Under the pieces are notes generated by a model. That model saw only the letters and a list, made by a program, of their open reading frames with translations, was not told the origin of the DNA and did no database searches. Both the position numbers and the translations under genes were made by a program. Below are positions 1 through 6,264 of a stretch of DNA of 9,781 nt, piece by piece. The DNA comes from Omnitrophica bacterium GWA2_52_8 (GTDB lineage Bacteria; Omnitrophota; Omnitrophia; Omnitrophales; Aquincolibacteriaceae), in the NCBI GenBank assembly GCA_001804025.1, contig MHFC01000007.1, positions 1-9,781 on the forward strand, in the 5' to 3' direction. The stretch's first letter is position 1. Each line of letters opens with the position of its first letter.

Positions 1-17
1 TACCCCCGATTTCAAAC

Positions 18-46
18 TTGACTGGGTACTAGGCTTGAAGTATGTT
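18..46 (+). promoter_or_regulatory. Candidate sigma70-type promoter for parAB
   Basis: TTGACT at 18-23 (5 of 6 match to TTGACA) and TATGTT at 41-46 (4 of 6 match to TATAAT) are separated by 17 bases, the ideal spacing. Transcription would begin near 53 and leave a leader of roughly 18 bases before the parA ATG. The -10 is weak, and promoters can also lie upstream of the window edge, so this is only a candidate. Confidence 0.45.
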
Positions 47-70
47 TTTAGAAATCATGTCAGGAGAAAA

Positions 71-997
71 ATGAGTAAAATTTTCTCATTTTGTAATCAA
101 AAAGGCGGCGTTGGGAAAACAACGTCCGCAATCAATATTGCGACGGTGCTTGCCAAATCCGGCGTTAAAGTTCTTGTGATCGATATTGATTCTCAGGGAA
201 ACGCAACGAGCGGGTTTGGAGTTGAGAAGCCGGATATGGAATTCACAAGTTATCAACTTTTTGTGGAAAACTCAAATCCCAAAGAAGTCATAAAAAAAAC
301 TGAAATTGAAAATCTGGATTTGCTCGCTTCTAATCAGGACTTGTCCGGTGCGGAGTTGGAAATTTTAAACCGCGATAGACGAGAATATATTCTCAAATCA
401 AGCCTTGAAATTTTAAGGAACGATTACGATTTTATTTTTCTGGACTGCCCGCCATCGCTAGGCCTTATAACTATAAATGCTTTAACAGCAAGTACATACG
501 CGATTATTCCTTTGCAGTGCGAATACTATGCTCTCGAAGGATTGGGGCAGCTTTTACGAACGATAGAACTTGTCCGTAAAAATCTAAATCCCGGAATCGA
601 GATCGGAGGCGTTGTGCTGACGATGGCAGATTTCCGGACTAATTTAACCCAGCAAGTCATTGCCGAGGTGCGAAATTATTTTAAGGACAAGGTTTTTGAA
701 GCCATTGTGCCGCGGTCAGTGAAGCTTTCAGAAGCGCCGAGCTTCGGTAAGCCGGCGGTGCTTTATGATCCGTCAAGCCGCGGATCAAAAGCCTACCAGC
801 TGGTCGCGCAGGAATTTGAAAAACGGTTTTTAAACAGGATGGAAGGCTGGCGCAATGAAATGATTCATGAAGTGACCGAGCAGGATGACAATCTTCGAAA
901 GGCCGCCTTGGAGGCTATGCGAAAAGCGGAAGAGGAACAAAAGAATCATGCGAATAAAAATGCGGGACCGCACGGCGATCAAAAGGAGACGATGTGA
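71..997 (+). CDS. parA: Chromosome-partitioning ATPase ParA (Soj family)
   Basis: This is a MinD/ParA-family ATPase of 308 residues that works with ParB to segregate newly replicated chromosome origins. ATP-bound dimers bind DNA non-specifically, and ParB stimulates their ATP hydrolysis. The deviant Walker A motif KGGVGKTT is at residues 11-18, with the signature lysine K11. The A' motif DIDSQGNAT is at 38-46, where Ser replaces the usual Pro. Walker B, FIFLDCPPS, is at 121-129. The ATG at 71 is chosen because AGGAG lies at 62-66, although the 4-base gap is short; a TTG at 35 would add 12 residues that do not resemble the family N-terminus. About 45 residues beyond the usual end of chromosomal ParA proteins (roughly 253-265) form a charged, Glu/Lys/Arg-rich, probably helical tail. 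Bases 241-600 are clearly AT-richer than parB. The stop TGA shares one base with the parB ATG, so the two are probably translationally coupled. Confidence 0.95.
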   Translation: MSKIFSFCNQKGGVGKTTSAINIATVLAKSGVKVLVIDIDSQGNATSGFGVEKPDMEFTSYQLFVENSNPKEVIKKTEIENLDLLASNQDLSGAELEILNRDRREYILKSSLEILRNDYDFIFLDCPPSLGLITINALTASTYAIIPLQCEYYALEGLGQLLRTIELVRKNLNPGIEIGGVVLTMADFRTNLTQQVIAEVRNYFKDKVFEAIVPRSVKLSEAPSFGKPAVLYDPSSRGSKAYQLVAQEFEKRFLNRMEGWRNEMIHEVTEQDDNLRKAALEAMRKAEEEQKNHANKNAGPHGDQKETM

Positions 998-1923
998 TGA
1001 AAAAGGCCTTGGGAAAAGGATTAAGCGCGCTGATTCCGGACACCTATGTCAGGGAGATGGCCGGAACAAAAACGCCGGAACAAAAACCGGCGGCGGAAAC
1101 GCCGGCCGGAAAGATGCAGGAAGCAGGAATAGGGTTTGAGCTGATTCCGATTGCAAAGATTATTCCTAATATTGATCAGCCACGCCAGGCCTTCTCACCG
1201 GAAGGCATTGAAGAGCTTGCAGCTTCTATCAAGGAAAAAGGAATTCTTCAGCCCGTTATTGTAACGCGGCACACAGACGGCAAATATATGTTGATCTGCG
1301 GTGAGCGCCGGCTCCGGGCGGCGGAATTGTGCGGCCTGGATGCCGTACCGGCGGTGATCAAAGATGTGGCAAAGCAGGACCTTCTTGAGTGGGCCCTGAT
1401 TGAAAACATTCAGCGCGAAGACCTCAACCCAATTGAAGAAGCCCAGGCTTATACAAAAATTGCCGAGCAAAACATGATGTCGCAGGAGGATGTTGCGCGC
1501 AGAGTGGGGAAGGATCGCTCGACGGTGACCAATATGATGAGGCTTTTAAGGCTTCCGCCGGAAATTCAGGACATGCTGATTACGGGGCTCCTGACCTCGG
1601 GTCATGCCCGGGCATTACTCGGCCTGCTGACGCCCGAACATCAACGGCAAATGGCCAGGCGAATTGCCGAAGAAAATTTATCAGTCCGGCAGGTAGAGGC
1701 GGTTGTCAGCCGGAGCAATGCGCAAAAGCGCAAACCCAGAAAAGCAAGGCACTTACGGCCTGAGATTGTGGATCTGGAAAACCGGTTGATCGAGCATTTG
1801 GGGACCCAAGTCAAAATATTTCCGCGAAAGAACCAGAAAGAGGGCCGGCTTGAGATCCACTATTTCTCCCTGGATGATCTGGACAGGGTGTTGGACAAAA
1901 TCGGTTTGCCGGGGAAGGCCTAA
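997..1923 (+). CDS. parB: Chromosome-partitioning CTPase/DNA-binding protein ParB
   Basis: ParB (Spo0J family), 308 residues, loads on parS sites, spreads as a CTP-dependent clamp and drives ParA. The N-terminus has the conserved LGKGLSALI peptide (residues 5-13) that contacts ParA. A linker rich in Ala/Pro/Lys follows. The ParB/sulfiredoxin-like CTP-binding domain starts near residue 47 and includes GERRLRAA at 102-109 and ENIQREDLNP at 136-145. A helix-turn-helix at about 161-187 (SQEDVARRVGKDRSTVTN) reads parS. The final ~50 residues form the dimerisation domain. I prefer ATG 997 because AGGAG at 984-988 sits 8 bases upstream and the TGATG overlap with parA is typical; a GTG at 994 is possible and would add one residue. 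No parS-like GTTTCACGTGAAAC sequence is seen in the window. A stem-loop region starts three bases after the stop. Confidence 0.95.
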   Translation: MKKALGKGLSALIPDTYVREMAGTKTPEQKPAAETPAGKMQEAGIGFELIPIAKIIPNIDQPRQAFSPEGIEELAASIKEKGILQPVIVTRHTDGKYMLICGERRLRAAELCGLDAVPAVIKDVAKQDLLEWALIENIQREDLNPIEEAQAYTKIAEQNMMSQEDVARRVGKDRSTVTNMMRLLRLPPEIQDMLITGLLTSGHARALLGLLTPEHQRQMARRIAEENLSVRQVEAVVSRSNAQKRKPRKARHLRPEIVDLENRLIEHLGTQVKIFPRKNQKEGRLEIHYFSLDDLDRVLDKIGLPGKA

Positions 1924-1926
1924 CCC

Positions 1927-2160
1927 GCATTTCTCATCACCAATGAGAAATGCCCTCGCGGAGGCTGTGGTGCAAATGGGGTTTTTCATTTGTACCACAG
2001 GGGTTGTCTTTTGCGCCCTGTTAAAACGCGGGCGCAAAACTTTGGATGCAACCCCATGCGTCCAAAGCGGTTTTCTTATCAATTCACCTAATCGATGAGA
2101 AAACCGGACTAAGCGGGACAAGAGGGCAGGCCGGGCCGAGTCCCGAAGGGCGCCTTTTTT
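1927..2160 (+). ncRNA. Array of closely packed stem-loops, candidate structured RNA
   Basis: This fills most of the gap between parB and the sugar-binding gene. Stems read directly: H1 GCATTTCTCAT 1927-1937 with ATGAGAAATGC 1943-1953 (perfect, 11 bp); a mini-hairpin CCTC 1954-1957 with GAGG 1961-1964; H2 CTGTGGTGCAAATG 1965-1978 with CATTTGTACCACAG 1987-2000 (14 bp, one G-U); H3 TTTTGCGCCC 2009-2018 with GGGCGCAAAA 2030-2039 (perfect, 10 bp); H4 CTTTGGATGCA 2040-2050 with TGCGTCCAAAG 2057-2067 (11 bp, one U-G); H5 CGGTTTTCTTATC 2068-2080 with GATGAGAAAACCG 2094-2106 (13 bp, one U-G); H6 CGGGAC 2114-2119 with GTCCCG 2140-2145; then T6 at 2155-2160. H1, mini and H2 abut, as do H3, H4 and H5. 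Only 2001-2008 and 2107-2113 are unpaired linkers. All three imperfect pairs are G-U on this strand. I do not recognise a known RNA family. It may be an independent RNA, a parB 3' untranslated region, or a dispersed palindromic repeat. Confidence 0.5.
2114..2160 (+). terminator. Possible terminator at the end of the stem-loop array
   Basis: The hairpin CGGGAC/GTCCCG (2114-2119 with 2140-2145) is followed by a short AAGG/CCTT stem-loop around GCG (2146-2156) that runs into six T residues at 2155-2160. An alternative pairing of AAGAGG (2120-2125) with CCTTTT (2153-2158) is also possible. The U-run points to + strand termination of parAB and/or the stem-loop RNA. The last stem is short, so the call is tentative. 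Confidence 0.4.
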
Positions 2161-2186
2161 ATAGAATTGAGGCCCTTGCCAGTCCG

Positions 2187-2214
2187 TTGACAGGTCCTTT
2201 TGTTGTGTTATAAT
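2187..2214 (+). promoter_or_regulatory. Consensus sigma70-type promoter for the sugar-binding gene
   Basis: A perfect TTGACA (2187-2192) and a perfect TATAAT (2209-2214) are separated by 16 bases. Transcription would begin near 2221, giving an untranslated leader of about 68 bases before the ATG at 2289. The box pair lies just after the T6 run, so the binding-protein transcript seems to be separate from parAB. A weak TTGA/TCAA dyad at 2225-2236 lies at the predicted start site, but it is too short to call an operator. Confidence 0.8.
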
Positions 2215-2288
2215 TTGCAACCTTTTGACGGATCAATTAAGAGCAGCTTTCTCGCCGAACCGAAATCCAAAATCAATAAAGGTAGAAC

Positions 2289-3575
2289 ATGAAAAATATT
2301 TTGGAAAAATTTTTGCCCTGTTTTTTGACGGTTTTATTAACTTTTTCAGGCTGCGGACCGGGAAATAAATCGGACGGGGCCAGCGAAGTGAAAGTTGCTT
2401 TTTGGGGCAGTCCCGAAGAAATCGAAATTATTACAAATTCTATTAAGGGCTGGCAGGCGGCGCATCCAAACATCAAGCTTGTATTTGAGCATACGCCCTA
2501 TACCGGTTATGACAGCAAAATCCTGACCCGTATTGCCGGCGGCGCGGCTCCGGATATTATAGCCACAGAAGTTGATTATTTCGTGACGTTTGCCACAAAG
2601 GGAGTGCTCGAAGACCTCTCTTCCTACATAGAAGGGGACAAGGAGTTCCTGAAAAGCAATTATTTCCCCACCATTCTGGACCGCTTTACTCTTGACGGAC
2701 GTTTGTATGCAGTGCCCCGCGACGTCGCCCCGTTCGCCTGCGTTTTCTATAATAAAGATCTTTTTGATGAAGCGGGGATTGCTTATCCCGATGATAACTG
2801 GACCTGGGAAGACATGCTGCGCATGGCGCGGACACTGACAAAAAAGGACGCCTCGGGGCGCACGATCCAATACGGGTTTTATGGCTGGGCCTGGCAGAAT
2901 TTTATTTACGGAAACGGCGGGGCCCTCGTGGACGATGTCAAAAATCCGACGAAGACTTTGCTGAATGATCCCAAAAGCATCGAAGGGCTGCAGTTTTATG
3001 CGGACCTGGCCAACCTTTATCATGTGATGCCCGCCCCGATTGCCCTGTCGAATCTCGGGATGGGAATCGACTTAATGTTTTCGAGCGGCCGGCTGGCGAT
3101 GTTTCTTTCGGGGATTTGGGAGACGCCTGGCTTGAGGAATTACGATTTTCGCTGGGATGTGGCCATGTTTCCGAAGAATGCAAAAGGAAGCCGTGCTTTC
3201 GGGTCGGGCGGTTCGGGGTATGCGATCTTAAAATCCTCGAAGCACAAAAAAGAAGCGTGGGAAGTCGTCAAGGCGCTGACAGGCGCGGAGGGTCAGCGCG
3301 AGCTGGCCAAGCGCGGATTGGCGCAGCCGTCCCGGGCGGATGTCGCGGCGAGCGATGCGTGGGCCGGCGATGCGAAGCCGCCGCAAAATAAAAAGATGCT
3401 CAACAAGGCGGTGGATCATATCGTCTTCAGCCCGTTTCATCCGCGCTGGAGAGAGATTCAGGAAAAATATCTGATCCCGAAACTGGATCTGGTATTTAAC
3501 GGCAAAATTACGGCCGAAGAAGCGCTTCGTGAAATTGCTCCCAAGATCGACAAAGTTCTGGCGTCGGACAGGTAG
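2289..3575 (+). CDS. ABC-type sugar-binding lipoprotein (extracellular solute-binding family 1)
   Basis: The 428-residue protein is a solute-binding protein of the MalE/UgpB-like type used by CUT1 sugar ABC importers; it would capture an oligosaccharide and deliver it to a permease. The N-terminus has Lys residues, a hydrophobic stretch (about residues 8-19) and the lipobox FSGC with Cys22, indicating export and lipid anchoring; Phe at -3 is slightly atypical. Family features include the start of the mature domain, VKVAFWGSPEE, the APDII stretch, the segment LYAVPRDVAPFACVFYNKDL with DNWTWEDM, and the aromatic-rich YGFYGWAWQNF region suited to sugar stacking. Length is normal for the family. 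AAAGG at 2278-2282 is 6 bases from the ATG. No permease or ATPase gene follows; the next gene, 109 bases on, is a GH94 phosphorylase. The specific ligand cannot be read from sequence; a beta-linked oligosaccharide is inferred from the neighbours. Confidence 0.9.
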   Translation: MKNILEKFLPCFLTVLLTFSGCGPGNKSDGASEVKVAFWGSPEEIEIITNSIKGWQAAHPNIKLVFEHTPYTGYDSKILTRIAGGAAPDIIATEVDYFVTFATKGVLEDLSSYIEGDKEFLKSNYFPTILDRFTLDGRLYAVPRDVAPFACVFYNKDLFDEAGIAYPDDNWTWEDMLRMARTLTKKDASGRTIQYGFYGWAWQNFIYGNGGALVDDVKNPTKTLLNDPKSIEGLQFYADLANLYHVMPAPIALSNLGMGIDLMFSSGRLAMFLSGIWETPGLRNYDFRWDVAMFPKNAKGSRAFGSGGSGYAILKSSKHKKEAWEVVKALTGAEGQRELAKRGLAQPSRADVAASDAWAGDAKPPQNKKMLNKAVDHIVFSPFHPRWREIQEKYLIPKLDLVFNGKITAEEALREIAPKIDKVLASDR

Positions 3576-3684
3576 GCGGAAAAAAATCATCTCGGGTTTT
3601 GTTCCGGACAATCCGGCGGACTTGACGGGTTGCCCTGGATTCAAACCGCGAAATCAAAAATAAAAATGAGGAGAAATTCAGCAG

Positions 3685-6156
3685 ATGGCAACAGCACAGC
3701 TTAGGGCAAGGAAAGCAAGCGGGGGGAAAAAGAACGTGAAGGTAAAAAAGGAATCATCCAAAGAAATACGGAAGTTTGAAAGCAAGTACGGTTATTTTAC
3801 GGAAAACGGCCGGGAGTATGTCATTACAAGACCGGACACGCCGCGTCCCTGGGTCAATGTTATTTGTAACGGGGATTACGGCCTTGTGGAAACCCAGACG
3901 GGATCCGGTTTCTCATGGCGCGACAATTCGAACCTTTCGCGCGTCACGCGCTGGGACCAGGACCTGATCCGGGACAGCTGGGGGAAATACATTTATCTTC
4001 GCGACAACGATTCGGGCGAATTCTGGTCGGGGACATGGAAGCCTTGCCGGCCGGAGTTTGATTTTTTTGAAGTTCGTCACGGGCAGGGGTATTCCATCCT
4101 GACAAGCAAACTCCACGATATCCGCTTTGAAAAAACAATTTTTGTCGATGCCGAAGAGCCCGTTGAAGTCTGGAAATGTGTCGTCACCAACGAGTCTTCG
4201 CGCAAACGGAGCATCAGCCTGTTTTCTTATTTCGACTGGTGCCTTGGGAACTGGGCGGATACCCACCGTGAATTCCACAAGACCTTTATCGAAACCTGGA
4301 TTGACCGCCAGAACGGCATGATTTACGGACTCAAAAGAGCGCCGCTTGTGCCCGGGTTCATTTCGACCGGAATGACCGAAAAACCGCTCCAGGGATTTCA
4401 CGCGTCTTATCCGAAACCGTCTGCTTATGACGGGGACAAGGAAGCATTTCTCGGACGTTACGGAGACCCGCACGCGCCGGCCGCAGTGACCGAAGGCCGT
4501 CTGAGAAATTCAGAAGGCAAATGGGGTGACGCCAGTGCGAGCCTGCAGGTGGATGTGGCTCTCGCGGCAGGGGAATCGAAGACCGTGGTCTTTTTGCTCG
4601 GCTCCACCCTGACCAAGGAAGATGCCGAAAAAATTATCAAAAAATATTCGAATTTCAAAACCCCCGATCAGGAACTAAGCAAAGTCAAGGCTGTTTGGGA
4701 TGCGTTTGTCGATGCGACTTATGTCGAGACGCCGGACGAGTCGTTGAATTTTATGACGAACATATGGCTGAAATACCAGGCTATTTCGGCGCGCCTCTGG
4801 GCCCGCTGCGCTTATTATCAGTCAAGCGGCGGCTTCGGGTACCGGGACCAGCTTCAGGACTGTCAGATTTTCTTTTCAACAAAACCGGAACTGGCCAGAA
4901 AACAGATTTTGCTCCATGCCGAGCAGCAATTTCCGGACGGCACCGTGTATCACTGGTGGCATCACGGCACCGGCATGGGTGCCATCACGCATTGCTCCGA
5001 CGACCTGCTGTGGCTGGATTTCATCACGCTTAATTATTTGGATGAAACCCAGGACTACGCATTGCTTGATGCAAAAGCAAAATTTCTTCCGGATCCCAAG
5101 ACCAAGGAAGTTACGGAAGGGACGCTTTATGATCACTGCTGCCGCGCCATTGAAAAAGTCTTCACGCGGTTTTCCGGCCGGGGACTGCCGCTCATCGGCG
5201 AATGCGACTGGAATGACGGTCTCAGCCATGTCGGGGTCCGCGGAAAAGGCGAGTCGGTTTGGCTCGGACACTTTTTGCACGGCATCCTCGTCCGTTTTGT
5301 GAAGGTTTGCGAAAAGCGTAAAGACAGCGCCCGGGCGCAAAAGTATGCCAAGAAAGCCGAAGAGCTTCGCGAAGCGGTCAATAAAAACTGCTGGGACGGA
5401 GAATGGTATTGGCGCGCGACGAAGGATAGCGGCGAAATTTTGGGCAGTAAAAAATGCAAGGAAGGGAAGATCTTCCTCAATGCGCAGACATGGGCTGTTA
5501 TCTGCGGGACGGCAACGCCGGAACGCGGCAGGCAGGCCATGGAGTCCGTACGGAAAATTCTTTATAAAAAGTACGGGCCGCTCCTCTTTACGCCAGGTTA
5601 CAGCGTGACAGACCCTACGGTCGGCTATATTACGCGTTATGCGCCGAGCGTCCGTGAGAACGGGGGTCTTTACACGCACGCCGGGACCTGGGCCATTCAA
5701 GCCGAGTGCGCACTTCGCAACGGTGATGAGGCCTACAATGTTTACAAGAGCTTCAATCCGATTTTGCGCGGAAGCGAACCGGACTGCTATTATTGCGAGC
5801 CGTATGTTACGCCGGGCAATGTGGACGGGCCGGACTCGCCCAATAACGGACGCGGCGGGTGGACGTGGTATACGGGTTCGGGGGCCTGGTATGCGGTTGT
5901 GGTCCTCAACTGGATGCTGGGGGTCCGGCCGGTTGAAGAAGGCCTTCTGATTGACCCGGTGATTCCGAAAGCGTGGAAAGGATTTAAAATGAAGCGCTTG
6001 TTCCGCGGCTCGGTTTACCATTTTGACGTTAAAAATCAAAATGGGAAAGGCCAGGGCGTGACTTCAATGACGGTGGACGGGAAGAAGCAAAAATCGAATA
6101 TTATTCCTGCCGACAAGAGCGTGAAAGAACACCGCGTCGAAGTAATTCTCGGATAG
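3685..6156 (+). CDS. GH94 family phosphorylase (cellobiose phosphorylase-like, specificity unknown)
   Basis: This 823-residue protein resembles glycoside hydrolase family 94 (formerly glycosyltransferase 36), whose members use phosphate to split beta-linked disaccharides or oligosaccharides into a sugar 1-phosphate and a shortened sugar. It has no signal peptide and should be cytosolic. A Lys/Arg-rich leader of about 35 residues precedes the N-terminal beta-sandwich, which begins KYGYFTENGREYVITRPDTP. The alpha/alpha-barrel contains YHWWHHGTG from residue 422, SDDLLWL from 438, and LPLIGECDWNDG with DWND at 508-511, the motif carrying the family's catalytic acid. Near the C-terminus is GRGGWTWYTGSGAW. 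Length matches cellobiose and chitobiose phosphorylases (about 800) rather than the roughly 1,100-residue 1,2-beta-oligoglucan phosphorylases, although GWTWYTGS recalls the beta-1,2-glucan-related branch. GAGGAG (3668-3673) lies 11 bases before the ATG. Substrate is undetermined. Confidence 0.9.
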   Translation: MATAQLRARKASGGKKNVKVKKESSKEIRKFESKYGYFTENGREYVITRPDTPRPWVNVICNGDYGLVETQTGSGFSWRDNSNLSRVTRWDQDLIRDSWGKYIYLRDNDSGEFWSGTWKPCRPEFDFFEVRHGQGYSILTSKLHDIRFEKTIFVDAEEPVEVWKCVVTNESSRKRSISLFSYFDWCLGNWADTHREFHKTFIETWIDRQNGMIYGLKRAPLVPGFISTGMTEKPLQGFHASYPKPSAYDGDKEAFLGRYGDPHAPAAVTEGRLRNSEGKWGDASASLQVDVALAAGESKTVVFLLGSTLTKEDAEKIIKKYSNFKTPDQELSKVKAVWDAFVDATYVETPDESLNFMTNIWLKYQAISARLWARCAYYQSSGGFGYRDQLQDCQIFFSTKPELARKQILLHAEQQFPDGTVYHWWHHGTGMGAITHCSDDLLWLDFITLNYLDETQDYALLDAKAKFLPDPKTKEVTEGTLYDHCCRAIEKVFTRFSGRGLPLIGECDWNDGLSHVGVRGKGESVWLGHFLHGILVRFVKVCEKRKDSARAQKYAKKAEELREAVNKNCWDGEWYWRATKDSGEILGSKKCKEGKIFLNAQTWAVICGTATPERGRQAMESVRKILYKKYGPLLFTPGYSVTDPTVGYITRYAPSVRENGGLYTHAGTWAIQAECALRNGDEAYNVYKSFNPILRGSEPDCYYCEPYVTPGNVDGPDSPNNGRGGWTWYTGSGAWYAVVVLNWMLGVRPVEEGLLIDPVIPKAWKGFKMKRLFRGSVYHFDVKNQNGKGQGVTSMTVDGKKQKSNIIPADKSVKEHRVEVILG

Positions 6157-6172
6157 TTTCCAAGACAAGACA

Positions 6173-6211
6173 GGTGCCGGCCGCATCATGCGCCCGGCAC
6201 CCGCTCTTTTT
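6173..6211 (+). terminator. Likely intrinsic terminator after the GH94 gene
   Basis: The arms GGTGCCGG (6173-6180) and CCGGCACC (6194-6201) pair perfectly over 8 bases. After a single C/C mismatch, CGCA/TGCG adds four more pairs, closed by a TCA loop. The T-rich tail CTCTTTTT ends at 6211. It starts 16 bases after the GH94 stop codon and should end the transcript or reduce read-through into the downstream gene. The five-base gap between stem and T-run is slightly long. Confidence 0.7.
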
Positions 6212-6231
6212 CCGAATAATTGATTCCAAAC

Positions 6232-6254
6232 CTCCGTCCCGTTCCGGGACGGGG
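6232..6254 (+). promoter_or_regulatory. Strong hairpin just upstream of the glycoamylase-like gene
   Basis: CCGTCCCG (6234-6241) and CGGGACGG (6245-6252) pair perfectly around a three-base TTC loop. A T-G wobble and a C-G pair extend the stem to ten pairs. No T-run follows, so it is not an intrinsic terminator. It ends 10 bases before the ATG at 6265 and occupies the space where a Shine-Dalgarno site would be expected, so it could affect translation initiation or transcript stability. The regulatory role is inferred from position only. Confidence 0.45.
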
Positions 6255-6264
6255 ACCGGGTGCT

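Noticed and set aside
1..34. Possible 3' end of an upstream gene
   Set aside because: Two frames stay open briefly (stops at 19-21 and 30-32) but the fragment is at most ten codons and matches no recognisable C-terminus.
1927..2107. CRISPR array or integron attC sites as an explanation of the repeated hairpins
   Set aside because: The hairpins differ in sequence, have no constant repeat with regular spacers, and no cas or integrase gene is present.
1753..2220. Minus-strand open frame of 155 codons over the parB end and the stem-loops
   Set aside because: It mirrors the parB coding frame and runs through the inverted repeats; the peptide has no family resemblance, and the wobble-pair pattern favours a + strand RNA.
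3604..3616. CCGGA/TCCGG hairpin between the binding-protein and GH94 genes as a terminator
   Set aside because: The stem is only 5 bp and no T-run follows, so co-transcription of the two genes remains plausible.
3622..3657. TTGACG as a -35 box for the GH94 gene
   Set aside because: No reasonable -10 element occurs 16-18 bases downstream.
4876..6039. Long minus-strand open frame (387 codons) inside the GH94 gene
   Set aside because: It lies opposite a well-conserved GH94 coding region and arises from GC-biased codon use; the peptide is Arg/Pro/Phe-rich with no recognisable motif.
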